Shown in pieces: positions 7,993 to 17,520 of a DNA stretch of 64,000 nt. This DNA comes from Flavivirga jejuensis. Its GTDB lineage: Bacteria; Bacteroidota; Bacteroidia; Flavobacteriales; Flavobacteriaceae. Made by a program: the position numbers and the translations under genes. The number at the start of each line of letters is the position of its first letter. Position 1 is the stretch's first letter. Location: positions 186,001 through 250,000 of the forward strand of contig NZ_JAUOEL010000006.1 of the NCBI RefSeq assembly GCF_030540765.1. Direction: 5' to 3'. Under the pieces are notes generated by a model. It did not search any database. It was not told the DNA's origin and saw only the letters and a list, made by a program, of their open reading frames with translations.

Positions 7993-8613
7993 TTAAAAGA
8001 TTTCCAAGCTCCCCTTACCTTCTCTAAGGATAATAGGTTCGTCTTCAGACAAATCAATAACAGTAGATGCTTCATTATCTCCATAACCCCCATCAATGAC
8101 TAAATCAACTAAATTCTCCCATTTTTCTAAAATAAGCTCTGGGTCTGTAGTATATTCAATAACCTCATCATCATCATGTATAGAAGTCGATATAATGGGA
8201 TTACCAAGAAGTTTAACTATTTCTAAAGCAATATTATTCTCTGGTACACGAATACCAACTGTTTTTCTTTTTTTAAACGGATTAGGTAAGGATTTTGATC
8301 CTGGAAGAATAAAGGTATAAGGGCCAGGAAGCGCTCTTTTTAAAATCTTAAAAATTGAGGTATCTATTTGTTTAACATAATCACTTAAATTACTTAAATC
8401 ATGACATATAAATGAAAAGTTAGCCTTTTCGAGTTTTATTCCTTTTATTTTGGCGATACGTTCTAAAGCCTTAATATTAGTAATATCACAGCCTAAACCA
8501 TAAACTGTATCTGTTGGATATATAATAATTCCACCACGTTTAAGAATAGCTACAACCTTTTCAATCTCCTTAGGATTGGGGTTTTCTTCATATATTCTAA
8601 AAAAATCAGCCAT
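7993..8613 (-). CDS. yciO: Sua5/YciO/YrdC-family protein, YciO type
   Basis: A 206-residue single YrdC-fold domain, the same length as E. coli YciO, with no Sua5 C-terminal domain. Visible blocks: IIYPTDTVYGLGCDI (ATP and bicarbonate/threonine pocket), ALERIAKIKGI, NFSFICHDLSNLSDYV, LPGPYTFIL, KRKTVGIRVPENNIA, PIISTSI, VDLVIDGGYG and STVIDLS. The family makes threonylcarbamoyl-adenylate for the t6A modification of tRNA. YciO members are less active than TsaC/Sua5, so another protein may do the main job in this cell. ATG at 8613; divergent from the esterase gene. Confidence 0.88.
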   Translation of the reverse strand: MADFFRIYEENPNPKEIEKVVAILKRGGIIIYPTDTVYGLGCDITNIKALERIAKIKGIKLEKANFSFICHDLSNLSDYVKQIDTSIFKILKRALPGPYTFILPGSKSLPNPFKKRKTVGIRVPENNIALEIVKLLGNPIISTSIHDDDEVIEYTTDPELILEKWENLVDLVIDGGYGDNEASTVIDLSEDEPIILREGKGSLEIF

Positions 8614-8660
8614 AATAATTATCTTGTAATATCGTTTACAAAGTAAATATTATTTTCGTT

Positions 8661-9524
8661 ATGAAAAATCTAAAATTGAGTTTCTTAAGTTTAATTTTTA
8701 CAATAACGCTCTTTAATTGCTCTAATGGAAGTACTGAAGAAGAAGATGTTAATAATTTAGATTCAAAAAAATACTATGAAGCTTTAAACATTTCATACGG
8801 AAACGATAGCAATCAAAAATTCGATTTATACCTGCCTGCAAACCGAAACTTAGACACTAAAATAATGATATTAGTACACGGCGGCGGATGGTCTTCTGGT
8901 GATAAAGAAGACATGAATCTTATCAAGGATTTGTTACAACAAGACTTCCCAAACTTAGCCATAGCAAATATTAATTATAGATTAGCCGATACTAATAATA
9001 AGCCATATCCCATGCAAATTGAAGATATTACTTCTATTATTAACTACTTAAAAAGTAATAAAGTAAAATATACCATTTCTGAAAATATTGGTTTTATTGG
9101 TACGAGTGCTGGTGCTCATTTATCATTATTATGGAGCTATGCTTTTGATGATGATAATACAAATATGGTTTGTAGTATAGTTGGGCCAACTAATTTTACA
9201 GATCCAGCATATTTAAATAATACAAATCCAGATTTACAAGAATTACTGGATTTATATAGTATAAACCCAGAAACATCGTACTTAGAAGAAGTCAGCCCCT
9301 TGCATCGTGTAACCAATTTGTCGCCTCCCACCATTTTATTCTATGGCGGACAAGATCCTTTAGTACCAACGACTCAAGGAACAGATATGCGTGATAAGCT
9401 AGTAAGTTTAGAAGTACCCCATGAGTTTACACTATATCCAGATGCTGGTCATGGGTGGGTAGGACTTGAGCTAATAGATACCTGGACAAAACTTAAAGCT
9501 TTTATTGAGATATACTTAAATTAG
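8661..9524 (+). CDS. lipoprotein alpha/beta-hydrolase esterase (BD-FAE/HSL-like)
   Basis: A 287-residue lipoprotein (lipobox LFNC, Cys20) with an alpha/beta-hydrolase domain. The oxyanion-hole motif is HGGGW (73-77), the nucleophile elbow is GTSAG (Ser149), and the acid and base appear to be D232 (GGQDPLVP) and H264 (DAGHGW), so the triad looks complete. HGGGW points to the carboxylesterase/hormone-sensitive-lipase side of the fold, which includes carbohydrate esterases of Bacteroidota. It probably works at the cell surface or in the periplasm on acyl esters. Its stop overlaps that of the convergent gene by 4 bp. Confidence 0.82.
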   Translation: MKNLKLSFLSLIFTITLFNCSNGSTEEEDVNNLDSKKYYEALNISYGNDSNQKFDLYLPANRNLDTKIMILVHGGGWSSGDKEDMNLIKDLLQQDFPNLAIANINYRLADTNNKPYPMQIEDITSIINYLKSNKVKYTISENIGFIGTSAGAHLSLLWSYAFDDDNTNMVCSIVGPTNFTDPAYLNNTNPDLQELLDLYSINPETSYLEEVSPLHRVTNLSPPTILFYGGQDPLVPTTQGTDMRDKLVSLEVPHEFTLYPDAGHGWVGLELIDTWTKLKAFIEIYLN

Positions 9525-10177
9525 CGCCTTCCACCGCCATTAGGAGGACCTCCTTGTCCGCCAGATCTCATTTGATTAGTCTGGTTTGATGCTTGTTTGG
9601 GCTTCAAAGCTTCTTTAACGGCTTCCTCATATTTCGCCCATCTTACATATTGCTTTTCATTTAATATCGCTTCTAAAGTTTTATTCAACTTTTGAGCTTC
9701 CTTTTTTACAGCTTCTCTGGCTGGTTTGATTTTTTCTTTTGCTAATGCTCTAGCTTTACTCATTATGTCACTTTCTCCATCATTGCTATCCCCTATACGT
9801 TGATTACCTCTATCTTGACCACGACTAGCCATTGAAGCTTTCATAATAGCATTCATATGTACATTTAAAGTATCGAAATTATCTTTATTTAATAATCCAA
9901 TTTCTTGAACTTTTCTATTATAATTTGCTATTGCTTTTCTAACATTAAGAATTAATTCTTCATTTTTCTTTTTAAGTTTTAATTTTTTAATAACAGTAGC
10001 GTCATCATAGGCAAAAATACCTGCCATTTTTGAAGCATCAAATTCTTCTACTTCTCTTTGAGGTCTTTCTTGCATTTGACCGCCTCTCGAGCCTCGTTGT
10101 CCACCACCACCGCCAGGTGGTTGAGAATACGTTATGCTAAAACTTAACGTGCAGATTAATAATAGAAGTGTTCTCAT
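9521..10177 (-). CDS. secreted Gly/Arg-flanked helical protein, unknown
   Basis: A 218-residue protein with a clear signal peptide (residues 1-18, ending ITYSQ). A Gly/Arg/Gln-rich low-complexity segment (about 19-42) follows, then a mostly helical, Lys/Glu-rich middle (about 45-195: AYDDATVIKKLKLKKKNEEL, KIKPAREAVKKEAQKLNKTL, LNEKQYVRWAKYEEAVKEAL), and a Gly-rich tail. The KQY-x-RW-x-KYEE block recalls the helical LTXXQ-like periplasmic proteins (Spy/CpxP type) common in flavobacteria, but I cannot assign the family firmly. It is convergent with the esterase gene. Confidence 0.65.
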   Translation of the reverse strand: MRTLLLLICTLSFSITYSQPPGGGGGQRGSRGGQMQERPQREVEEFDASKMAGIFAYDDATVIKKLKLKKKNEELILNVRKAIANYNRKVQEIGLLNKDNFDTLNVHMNAIMKASMASRGQDRGNQRIGDSNDGESDIMSKARALAKEKIKPAREAVKKEAQKLNKTLEAILNEKQYVRWAKYEEAVKEALKPKQASNQTNQMRSGGQGGPPNGGGRR

Positions 10178-10315
10178 GATATAAATGTTTTTATTAGATT
10201 ATCTATTTGATTTTTATGTTTAGATGCTTAATTGAATAAAAACTTTCGGTTTAACTTCAAATTTTACCATAAATAATCATAACCTATTAATATTAAGTAT
10301 TTAAAAATGCTAAAT

Positions 10316-10506
10316 AAAGGAGGTAGAGCCATAGAGGTATTTTACTGGTTTCATACCCAATCAAGTTGCCCACAAGGTTTTGACCTAAAAAGGTCAAAAA
10401 CCAAAATTCTGTATTTTTCCTCTCCCAGAACTGCCAAAAAAGGCAGTTCTGACCTTTCCAAAGGAGAAGTGACATCAGAAACCCAGACGCAGAGCATCGA
10501 GGAATA
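10316..10506 (+). repeat. dispersed hairpin-chain repeat element, copy 1
   Basis: A non-genic element of about 190 bp built of consecutive hairpins: GGTTTTGACCT/AGGTCAAAAACC (10376-10402), AGAACTGCC/GGCAGTTCT (10427-10450), and a CCTTTCCAAAGGAG fold. A second copy in opposite orientation lies at 61660-61830. Both begin with AGAGCCATAGAGGTATTT and share AGTTCTGACCT.TCCAAAGGAG. Both carry a short open frame reading GRAIEVF..FH, then SPRTA..SSDLSKGEV; this may simply reflect nucleotide conservation. It fills most of the gap between 10178 and 10566, and I see nothing else there. Confidence 0.8.
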
Positions 10507-10566
10507 GGAGTGCTTTAGATTAAATACAAAGAAGCATTATTATATCATATAATAGTTAACGTTAGA

Positions 10567-12900
10567 TTAACCTACAACCTCCAACTTAGCAAAACGTAAT
10601 AGTAGTTTTTTCACCCCACCATGCTGAAAGTTAATCTCAGCTTTAACATCTGCTCCAGTACCTTCAATTTTCATAACTTCTCCTGTTCCAAAACGAATAT
10701 GCTTAACAACATTCCCAACAACTAATTTACTATCAAATAAATTAGTATTCCCTCCTGTATCTGCTACTTTTTTTAGGTTTTTAGGTGCCGTTACTTGGAA
10801 TTTTTCAGGAGCTTTCTTTGCTGTGCTTCCTTTTTTTAACACAACTTGTTTGGCTGGCTTATATCTAATCTTATTAGGGGGAGCATCACCAAAAATATCG
10901 GCATCTAACATAGGGTTAAAGCGACGTTCTTCAATAGGCGTTAAAATTTCTAAATATTGCTCGTCAATTTCTTCTATAAAACGACTCGGTTCAGAATCAA
11001 CTAATTTACCCCAACGATATCTTGATAGTGCGTACGTTAAATATGCTTGTTTTTCGGCACGTGTTAATGCCACATAAAATAAGCGTCGCTCCTCCTCTAG
11101 TTCGCTACGTGTATTCATACTCATGGCACTAGGAAACAAATCTTCTTCCAAACCAACGATGTATACATACGGAAACTCTAAACCTTTAGCTAAATGGATC
11201 GTCATTAATGCCACATGGTCCGCATCGCCCTTGTCTGCATCTAAATCGGTAGATAAAGCAACATCTTCGAGGAATTCAGCCAAAGACCCTGTTGTATCGG
11301 CAATCTCTTTCTGTCCTTCCACAAAATCTTTCATACCATTTAAGAGCTCTTCAACATTCTCCATTCGGGTAACCCCCTCTGGCGTTCCGTCCTTATTAAA
11401 TTCTTTTATAAGACCACTTGTTTTTGTAACATGCTCTGCTAATTCAAACACATCTGCGGTTTGATTTATCACTTGAAAACTTTCTATCAAGGTTACAAAA
11501 TTCTGAAGTTTGGTTTTTGTTCCTGAATTAATTTTAACATCGGTCTTATCGATATTTTTCATAACCTCAAAAATGGTTCGATTATAACCATTTGCAGAAA
11601 CGATTAATTTGTCAATAGTGGTCTGACCAATACCACGAGGTGGAAAATTGATCACACGTTTTAAGGCCTCCTCATCAGCAGGATTAATAATCAATCTCAA
11701 ATAAGATAGTGTGTCTTTGATCTCTTTACGTTGATAAAACGATAAACCACCATAAATTCTATATGGAATACCGCGTTTCCGTAAGGCATCTTCAATAGAA
11801 CGTGATTGCGCATTGGTTCTGTATAAAATTGCAAAATCACTATTATTTAACTGATTTTGCATCTTATTATCTAAAATAGTACTCGCAACATAACGTCCCT
11901 CGTCACTATCCGTCAACGAGCGGTTTACTTTTACTTTAGGCCCTTCATCATTTGCGGTCCAAACAACCTTATCAAGTTTTGTTTCATTTTTATCAATAAT
12001 AGAATTCGCTGCGTTAACAATATTCTTTGTAGAACGGTAATTTTGCTCTAATCTAAATAATTTCACATCATCATAATCCTTCTGAAAATTCAAAATATTA
12101 TTAATATTAGCTCCACGGAACGCATAAATACTTTGTGCATCGTCACCTACCACACAAATATTTTGAAATTTATCAGACAATGCCCTTACTATTAAGTATT
12201 GTGAATGATTCGTATCTTGATACTCATCAACCAAAATATATCTAAAACGGTTTTGATATTTTGCTAAAACCTCTGGAAATCGTGTTAGTAATTCATTGGT
12301 TTTTAATAACAAATCATCAAAATCCATAGCTCCAGCTTTAAAACAACGCTCTACATATTCTTTATAGATATCGCCCATTCTAGGACGCCTTGCCATAGCA
12401 TCTGCTTCTTTAAGTTCTGGATTTTGAAAATAAGCACGCACCGTAATTAAACTATTTTTATACGACGAAATTCTAGAACGTACTTGCTTATACTTATAAA
12501 TATCTTTATCAAGATTCAATTCCTTAATAATAGATGCGATCAATCGATCAGAATCTTGAGTATCATATATAGTAAAATTGCTAGGATACCCTATCTTATC
12601 GGCTTCTATTCTCAAAATTTTGGCAAATACCGAGTGAAAAGTACCCATCCATAAATTCTTGGCTTCAGTAGTTCCAACAATAGTAGCAATACGCTCTTTC
12701 ATTTCGCGAGCGGCCTTATTTGTAAAGGTTAATGACAAAATATTAAAAGAGTCAATCCCTTTACTCATCATATAAGCAATACGATACGTAAGCACCCGTG
12801 TTTTTCCAGAACCCGCACCTGCAATAACAATCATAGGGCCATCAATCTGAATTGTGGGTTCTAATTGCGCTTCATTTAACTGACTTAAATACTTTTCCAA
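10567..12900 (-). CDS. pcrA: UvrD/PcrA-type 3-5 DNA helicase
   Basis: A 777-residue superfamily 1A helicase for nucleotide-excision repair and replication-fork clearance. Motifs in order: Walker A GAGSGKT (28-34), LTFTNKAAREMKERI, DEYQDTN (motif II), GDDAQSIYAFRGA (motif III), RLEQNYRST (IV), MTIHLAKGLEFPYVYIVGLE (V), LTRAEKQAYLTYA (VI). A C-terminal KOW/Tudor-like domain follows (VGNVVKHIRFGTGEVMKIEG). The start is TTG at 12900, giving (M)EKYLSQLNEAQ. An ATG at 12905 is out of frame, and the conserved N-terminus requires the TTG. Length and tail fit PcrA/UvrD rather than RecB or Rep. Confidence 0.93.
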   Translation of the reverse strand: MEKYLSQLNEAQLEPTIQIDGPMIVIAGAGSGKTRVLTYRIAYMMSKGIDSFNILSLTFTNKAAREMKERIATIVGTTEAKNLWMGTFHSVFAKILRIEADKIGYPSNFTIYDTQDSDRLIASIIKELNLDKDIYKYKQVRSRISSYKNSLITVRAYFQNPELKEADAMARRPRMGDIYKEYVERCFKAGAMDFDDLLLKTNELLTRFPEVLAKYQNRFRYILVDEYQDTNHSQYLIVRALSDKFQNICVVGDDAQSIYAFRGANINNILNFQKDYDDVKLFRLEQNYRSTKNIVNAANSIIDKNETKLDKVVWTANDEGPKVKVNRSLTDSDEGRYVASTILDNKMQNQLNNSDFAILYRTNAQSRSIEDALRKRGIPYRIYGGLSFYQRKEIKDTLSYLRLIINPADEEALKRVINFPPRGIGQTTIDKLIVSANGYNRTIFEVMKNIDKTDVKINSGTKTKLQNFVTLIESFQVINQTADVFELAEHVTKTSGLIKEFNKDGTPEGVTRMENVEELLNGMKDFVEGQKEIADTTGSLAEFLEDVALSTDLDADKGDADHVALMTIHLAKGLEFPYVYIVGLEEDLFPSAMSMNTRSELEEERRLFYVALTRAEKQAYLTYALSRYRWGKLVDSEPSRFIEEIDEQYLEILTPIEERRFNPMLDADIFGDAPPNKIRYKPAKQVVLKKGSTAKKAPEKFQVTAPKNLKKVADTGGNTNLFDSKLVVGNVVKHIRFGTGEVMKIEGTGADVKAEINFQHGGVKKLLLRFAKLEVVG

Positions 12901-13033
12901 ACCATAAAAATTTTATGACGTGAAAATAACCATTGTTATGCTTTTAATTAAAGGGAATTATTAATAATTATAAACAATTATAGCTTGCATCTTCTTTTTG
13001 AATATCTTTAAGCTTCAAAATTTTAATAACATT

Positions 13034-14305
13034 ATGAGATACTTTTTTTTAATATTTATTTTCTTTGGAATATCCATTACCCATGGGCAAAATGGTTTAG
13101 AGCAACAATACATAGACATTGAAAGTAAAGTTATTGAATGGAGGCATCATTTTCATCAAAACCCAGAGTTGTCAAACAGAGAGTTTAAAACAGCAAAAAA
13201 AATTGCTAAACATTTAAAATCATTAGGTATTGAAGTTCAAACTGGTATTGCCCATACAGGGGTTGTTGGTATTTTAAAAGGAAAACAACCTGGAAAAGTA
13301 ATTGCGCTACGTGCAGATATGGATGCCTTACCTGTTACCGAGCGCAATGATTTACCTTTTAAGTCTGAAGTAACCACCACATTTTTAAATACAGAAACAG
13401 GTGTTATGCATGCATGTGGACATGATACGCATACAGCCATATTAATGGGCGTTGCCGAAATCCTGTCCAAAAACAAAAAGAACATCAAAGGTACGGTTAA
13501 GTTTATTTTTCAACCTGCCGAAGAAGGTCCACCGCCAGGAGAAGAAGGTGGCGCAAAACTTATGATCAAAGAAGGTGTTTTAGAAAACCCTAAGGTAGAT
13601 GCTATATTTGGATTACATATTCGTTCTAATTACGAAGTTGGAACAATCTACTATAAAAAAGGAGGCATCATGGCTTCTGTAGAGCGTTTTGTTATTAATG
13701 TTAAGGGGAAACAAACGCATGGAGGCAGACCTTGGCAAGGCGTAGATCCTATTTTAATCTCTGCTAAAATTATTGATGGCTTACAAACCATAATTAGTAG
13801 AGAGTCCAAATTAGTAGATGAAGCAGCCGTTATTACTGTTGGAAAAATTACGGCTGGTACACGTTTTAATATTATTCCCGAAACAGCAGAACTTATTGGT
13901 ACAGTAAGAACTTTAGATCCTGCAATGAAGTCTCATATAGAACGTAGAATGACCGAAATGACCAGTGCTATTGCAAAGGCATATGGAGGGACGGCTACTA
14001 TAGAATTTCAAAACAATACAGCGATTACTTATAATGATTTTGATCTGGTAGACAAAATGTTACCTAGTTTACAAAAAGTTGCTGGTGTTAAAAATGTACG
14101 ACTAAGAAAAGCAACTACAGGAGGTGAAGATTTTTCATATTACCAAGAGTTAATACCTGGTTTCTTCTTTTTTTTAGGAGGTATGACACCTGGAAACACC
14201 AAAGCTTTTCCGCATCATACTCCTGACTTTAAAATAGATGATAGCGGCATGCTTCTAGGTGTAAAAACATTAACTCAAATAACTTTTGATTTTTTAAATA
14301 ATTAG
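13034..14305 (+). CDS. secreted M20D amidohydrolase/peptidase
   Basis: A 423-residue dizinc hydrolase of the hippurate hydrolase/IAA-amino-acid hydrolase type. It starts at ATG 13034 with a signal peptide (MRYFFLIFIFFGISITHGQ); the frame is open to a TTG at 12998 but that adds no useful signal. Metal and catalytic residues: HACGHDTH (C128, H130), QPAEEG (E163, E164), the LRADMDALP block, and a C-terminal GGEDFSYY. The family removes an acyl or aminoacyl group from amide-linked conjugates. Two bp separate it from the glutamate-synthase-like gene, so they form an operon with it and the small membrane protein. Confidence 0.9.
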   Translation: MRYFFLIFIFFGISITHGQNGLEQQYIDIESKVIEWRHHFHQNPELSNREFKTAKKIAKHLKSLGIEVQTGIAHTGVVGILKGKQPGKVIALRADMDALPVTERNDLPFKSEVTTTFLNTETGVMHACGHDTHTAILMGVAEILSKNKKNIKGTVKFIFQPAEEGPPPGEEGGAKLMIKEGVLENPKVDAIFGLHIRSNYEVGTIYYKKGGIMASVERFVINVKGKQTHGGRPWQGVDPILISAKIIDGLQTIISRESKLVDEAAVITVGKITAGTRFNIIPETAELIGTVRTLDPAMKSHIERRMTEMTSAIAKAYGGTATIEFQNNTAITYNDFDLVDKMLPSLQKVAGVKNVRLRKATTGGEDFSYYQELIPGFFFFLGGMTPGNTKAFPHHTPDFKIDDSGMLLGVKTLTQITFDFLNN

Positions 14306-14306
14306 T

Positions 14307-15881
14307 ATGAATAACGTCATGGATTTTTTATCAAATATCCCCTGGTGGGGCTGGGTTTTAATCGGTTTAACCCTAGTAGCTATACGTGATGTCTTTTTTC
14401 AAAAAAGTCATACTATTAGCCATAACTTCCCTGTAATTGGACATTTACGCTATTGGTTAGAAAGCATTGGACCAGAAATGCGTCAATACTTTGTAGCTAA
14501 TAATAGAGAAGAACTACCCTTTAACCGTATAGAACGTGGTTGGATTTATGCGTCGGCAAAAAAAGAAAATAATTACGAAGGTTTTGGAACCGATAGAGAT
14601 ATTTATGAGCATCAACACATGTTTATTAATAATGCTATGATGCCATTTCAAATTGGTAAGGACCATCCGAATACTATAGACAAAACCTTCTTGCCCTGTG
14701 CTAAAGTTATTGGTGCGTTTAATAAGCGCAAAAAACCTTTTCGTCCAGCATCTGTTATTAATGTATCTGCGATGAGTTTTGGTTCACTTTCTGCAAAAGC
14801 GGTAGAATCGTTAAATAAAGGTATAAAAATAGCTGATGCATATCATAATACGGGTGAAGGCGGCTTATCTCCTTATCACAGTCACGGAGGCGATGTGGTC
14901 TTTCATTTTGGTACGGGTTATTTCGGTGTTCGCGCAGAAGATGGCGGGTTCTCTATGGAAAAAATGAAGCAACTAGTTAAGGAAAACCCTTTTATTAGAG
15001 CTATTGAAGTAAAGCTATCCCAAGGCGCAAAACCAGGCAAGGGTGGTGTATTACCAGGTGCTAAAATCACTAAGGAAATCGCAACCATTCGTGGCGTTGA
15101 AGCTGGGAAAGATGTCCTATCACCTCCTAATCACAAAGCATTCTCTAATGTCCCAGAAATGGTAGATTTTATAGAAAGAATTGCTGAAGCTACAGGATTG
15201 CCTGTAGGTATTAAAGCTGCTATTGGTAAACTAGAACAATGGGAAGAACTTGCAGATATTATGTTAAAAACAGGAAAAGGGCCCGATTTTATTACTGTTG
15301 ATGGTGGCGAAGGTGGTACTGGTGCAGCACCTCCAAGTTTTGCAGATCATGTATCGCTCCCCTGGGTTTATGGATTTGGGAATCTATATAAACTTTTTAA
15401 ATACAAAGGGCTATCTGAACGTATCGTTTTTATTGGTAGCGGAAAACTAGGATTTCCTGCCAAAGCCGCTATGGCATTTGCCATGGGAATAGATTGTATT
15501 AATGTAGCACGTGAAGCGATGATGAGTATTGGTTGTATTCAAGCACAAGTATGTCATACAAATAGATGTCCAAGTGGTGTAGCAACACAAAGTAAATGGT
15601 TACAAAATGGTATCGATCCAACTTTAAAATCGGAACGGTTAGCACAATACTTTAAGACTTTTAAAAAAGAATTAGTAGAGATTACACATGCCGCAGGGTA
15701 TGAACACCCCTGTCAGTTTAAAATGAATGATATCGAAATTAATGTTGATGATTATAACCTTTCAAAGGAATTAGACAGAACCTTTATGTATAAAAAAACA
15801 CCTGTACCATTTATTAGTATGCAAAATTTAAAAGATTGTCTATATTTGGGTGGAAATTATAACAAAACCCAAACCGACTAA
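14307..15881 (+). CDS. FMN-binding glutamate synthase family protein, membrane-anchored
   Basis: A 524-residue protein: one N-terminal transmembrane helix (about 10-30, WWGWVLIGLTLVAI), then a glutamate-synthase central/FMN (beta/alpha)8 domain. Visible are NVSAMSFGSLS, GEGGLSPYH, KPGKGGVLPGAK, the FMN site TVDGGEGGTGAAPPSF, GSGKLGFPAKAAMAFAMG, and the Cys cluster CIQAQVCHTNRCPSG, likely an iron-sulfur site as in GltB. It lacks the glutaminase domain, so it cannot make glutamate from glutamine alone. These proteins are common in bacteria and their reaction is not settled. Second gene of the M20 operon. Confidence 0.88.
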   Translation: MNNVMDFLSNIPWWGWVLIGLTLVAIRDVFFQKSHTISHNFPVIGHLRYWLESIGPEMRQYFVANNREELPFNRIERGWIYASAKKENNYEGFGTDRDIYEHQHMFINNAMMPFQIGKDHPNTIDKTFLPCAKVIGAFNKRKKPFRPASVINVSAMSFGSLSAKAVESLNKGIKIADAYHNTGEGGLSPYHSHGGDVVFHFGTGYFGVRAEDGGFSMEKMKQLVKENPFIRAIEVKLSQGAKPGKGGVLPGAKITKEIATIRGVEAGKDVLSPPNHKAFSNVPEMVDFIERIAEATGLPVGIKAAIGKLEQWEELADIMLKTGKGPDFITVDGGEGGTGAAPPSFADHVSLPWVYGFGNLYKLFKYKGLSERIVFIGSGKLGFPAKAAMAFAMGIDCINVAREAMMSIGCIQAQVCHTNRCPSGVATQSKWLQNGIDPTLKSERLAQYFKTFKKELVEITHAAGYEHPCQFKMNDIEINVDDYNLSKELDRTFMYKKTPVPFISMQNLKDCLYLGGNYNKTQTD

Positions 15882-15887
15882 TTTACT

Positions 15888-16409
15888 ATGGATTCACAAA
15901 GAATTTTAGATTTATTTTTATTCACTATCCCATCATTAATAACAGGTCTTATTGCCTATTATTTTTTTAAAGAACATACCAAAAATGAAGATGGTCGTAG
16001 GCGATTTTTATTAAAAAAAGATTTACAAGTAACCGCCATGCCTTTACGCTTACAAGCCTATGAAAGAATGGCTTTATTTTTAGAACGCATCACACCATCT
16101 AAATTATTAATTAGAACGACTCCATTGTCCTCAAATAAAGAAGATTACGAGTCTTTACTTATACATAGCATTGAACAAGAATTCGAACATAATTTATCAC
16201 AGCAAATATATATTAGCGATAAGTGCTGGAGCATAATTACTACAGCCAAAAATGCTACGATTCAACTTATTAGAAAAGCTAATTTGCTTGAAAAAACAGA
16301 TACAGCAAATAAGCTGAGAGAAGTTATTTTAACCGAAATGATGGAACGACGTTCACCTAGTGATGCAGCACTTTCTTTTATTAAAGAAGAAGTGTCTGGT
16401 TTGTGGTAA
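15888..16409 (+). CDS. small single-pass membrane protein, unknown
   Basis: A 173-residue protein with one N-terminal transmembrane segment (about 7-27, LFLFTIPSLITGLIAYYFF) and a long soluble helical domain (AMPLRLQAYERMALFLERITPSKLLIR, LIHSIEQEFEHNLSQQIYISD). Only 6 bp separate it from the FMN oxidoreductase gene, so it is the last gene of that three-gene operon. The sequence looks like a conserved Bacteroidota membrane protein of unknown role; I recognise no enzymatic motif. It may assist the membrane-anchored oxidoreductase (inference from position only). Confidence 0.75.
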   Translation: MDSQRILDLFLFTIPSLITGLIAYYFFKEHTKNEDGRRRFLLKKDLQVTAMPLRLQAYERMALFLERITPSKLLIRTTPLSSNKEDYESLLIHSIEQEFEHNLSQQIYISDKCWSIITTAKNATIQLIRKANLLEKTDTANKLREVILTEMMERRSPSDAALSFIKEEVSGLW

Positions 16410-16421
16410 AAAAAAGAAAAT

Positions 16422-16470
16422 CCTTTTTAAAGTTACCGCTAAAGTTTATTTTAAGTGGTAACTTAAAAGG
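16422..16470. terminator. hairpin between convergent transcripts
   Basis: CCTTTTTAAAGTTACC pairs with GGTAACTTAAAAGG around an 18-nt loop, with a 2-nt bulge. It sits between the stop of the small membrane protein gene and the stop of the patatin gene, so it may serve both strands. A-rich sequence lies on the left side (T-run in the minus transcript). Confidence 0.55.
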
Positions 16471-16507
16471 AAAGAATAACAGTTTCAAAAACATCAGACA
16501 CGTTTTT

Positions 16508-17422
16508 TCAACCATCAATACGCAACTCGTTTGAACGGGCTTCGTTACATTTCTCTTTAGCATAATCATACCCCTGTTGCCACCATGACGTCATTAGTTT
16601 TTTATTAAAAATCAATGAATTTTCAATAAGCTTAGAAGGCGTATAATATAAATTAAGCTTTACATTTTTATTTTTTGCTGCTAATTTCCCAATAGTAATA
16701 TCACTACGTTCCACTTGATCTAACAGGTGACTAAACAAATTAATCATTAGTGAAAATGGATTTTTACCCAATACTTTATTATACTCCATATTTTCTGACT
16801 CTAAAACGACCGCATCAACTTCGGTGGCTCCTCTTAATATAGCTTCTCTAATAGGTACAACGCATCCTAAACCGCCATCGGCATACTCAAAACCATTTCT
16901 TTTAACTAAAGACATAAACGGAATATAATTACAAGAAATCCATATCCAATCGCAAAACTCATCATAACTAAAATCTTTTATAGACTTATACTCGACTCTA
17001 TTTTTAGACAGGTTCGAAACCGTTACCACAACATCATCCTTAGTGTCTTTAATTAAGTTATATTCATCTTTAGTAAAATGCTTTTTAAGATACCCCTTTA
17101 ATGCTTTACTCTCACCAAAGGTTCGTTTCATTTTAATGAATTGCCAAGCCGTATTTATAAAATCGATTGATACAAATTCTCGTTTTCCTTTTTTACGCAT
17201 CACAAAAGGATTTACGCTAAAAATATTACTCTGGTTCACATTCGTAAAGACCTTTTTGATCTTATCTATTTCACCAGCTGCCAAATGTGGCACTAACAAA
17301 CTTCCTGTAGAAGTTCCTAAATACATATCGTAATCCCTCCCTTCTTCTTGTATTAAATACTGCGCTACACCACCTGCATACGCACCTTTACTACCTCCTC
17401 CTGAAATTACTAATGCTTTCAT
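16508..17422 (-). CDS. patatin-like phospholipase
   Basis: A 304-residue cytosolic patatin-fold lipid acyl hydrolase. The oxyanion motif is GGGSKG near residue 8, the nucleophile is Ser in GTSTGS (about 38-43), and the dyad Asp lies in DGGLG, preceded by the typical ISCNYIPFM. Length and lack of a signal peptide fit the small bacterial patatins (RssA/YchK-like). It hydrolyses acyl chains from phospholipid or related esters; the specific substrate is unknown. It is convergent with the operon to its left. Confidence 0.9.
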   Translation of the reverse strand: MKALVISGGGSKGAYAGGVAQYLIQEEGRDYDMYLGTSTGSLLVPHLAAGEIDKIKKVFTNVNQSNIFSVNPFVMRKKGKREFVSIDFINTAWQFIKMKRTFGESKALKGYLKKHFTKDEYNLIKDTKDDVVVTVSNLSKNRVEYKSIKDFSYDEFCDWIWISCNYIPFMSLVKRNGFEYADGGLGCVVPIREAILRGATEVDAVVLESENMEYNKVLGKNPFSLMINLFSHLLDQVERSDITIGKLAAKNKNVKLNLYYTPSKLIENSLIFNKKLMTSWWQQGYDYAKEKCNEARSNELRIDG

Positions 17423-17520
17423 AATTTATTTTTCTAATCGTAAATATAGACAAGAAGCTATAATCAATCGTTTAATATATTATTAAATATTAAAATAATT
17501 GCTAATGTGATGCCCTGTAC

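Noticed and set aside
10307-10507. 66-codon frame in the gap downstream of pcrA
   Set aside because: It coincides with the hairpin-chain repeat; treated as part of that element rather than as a gene.
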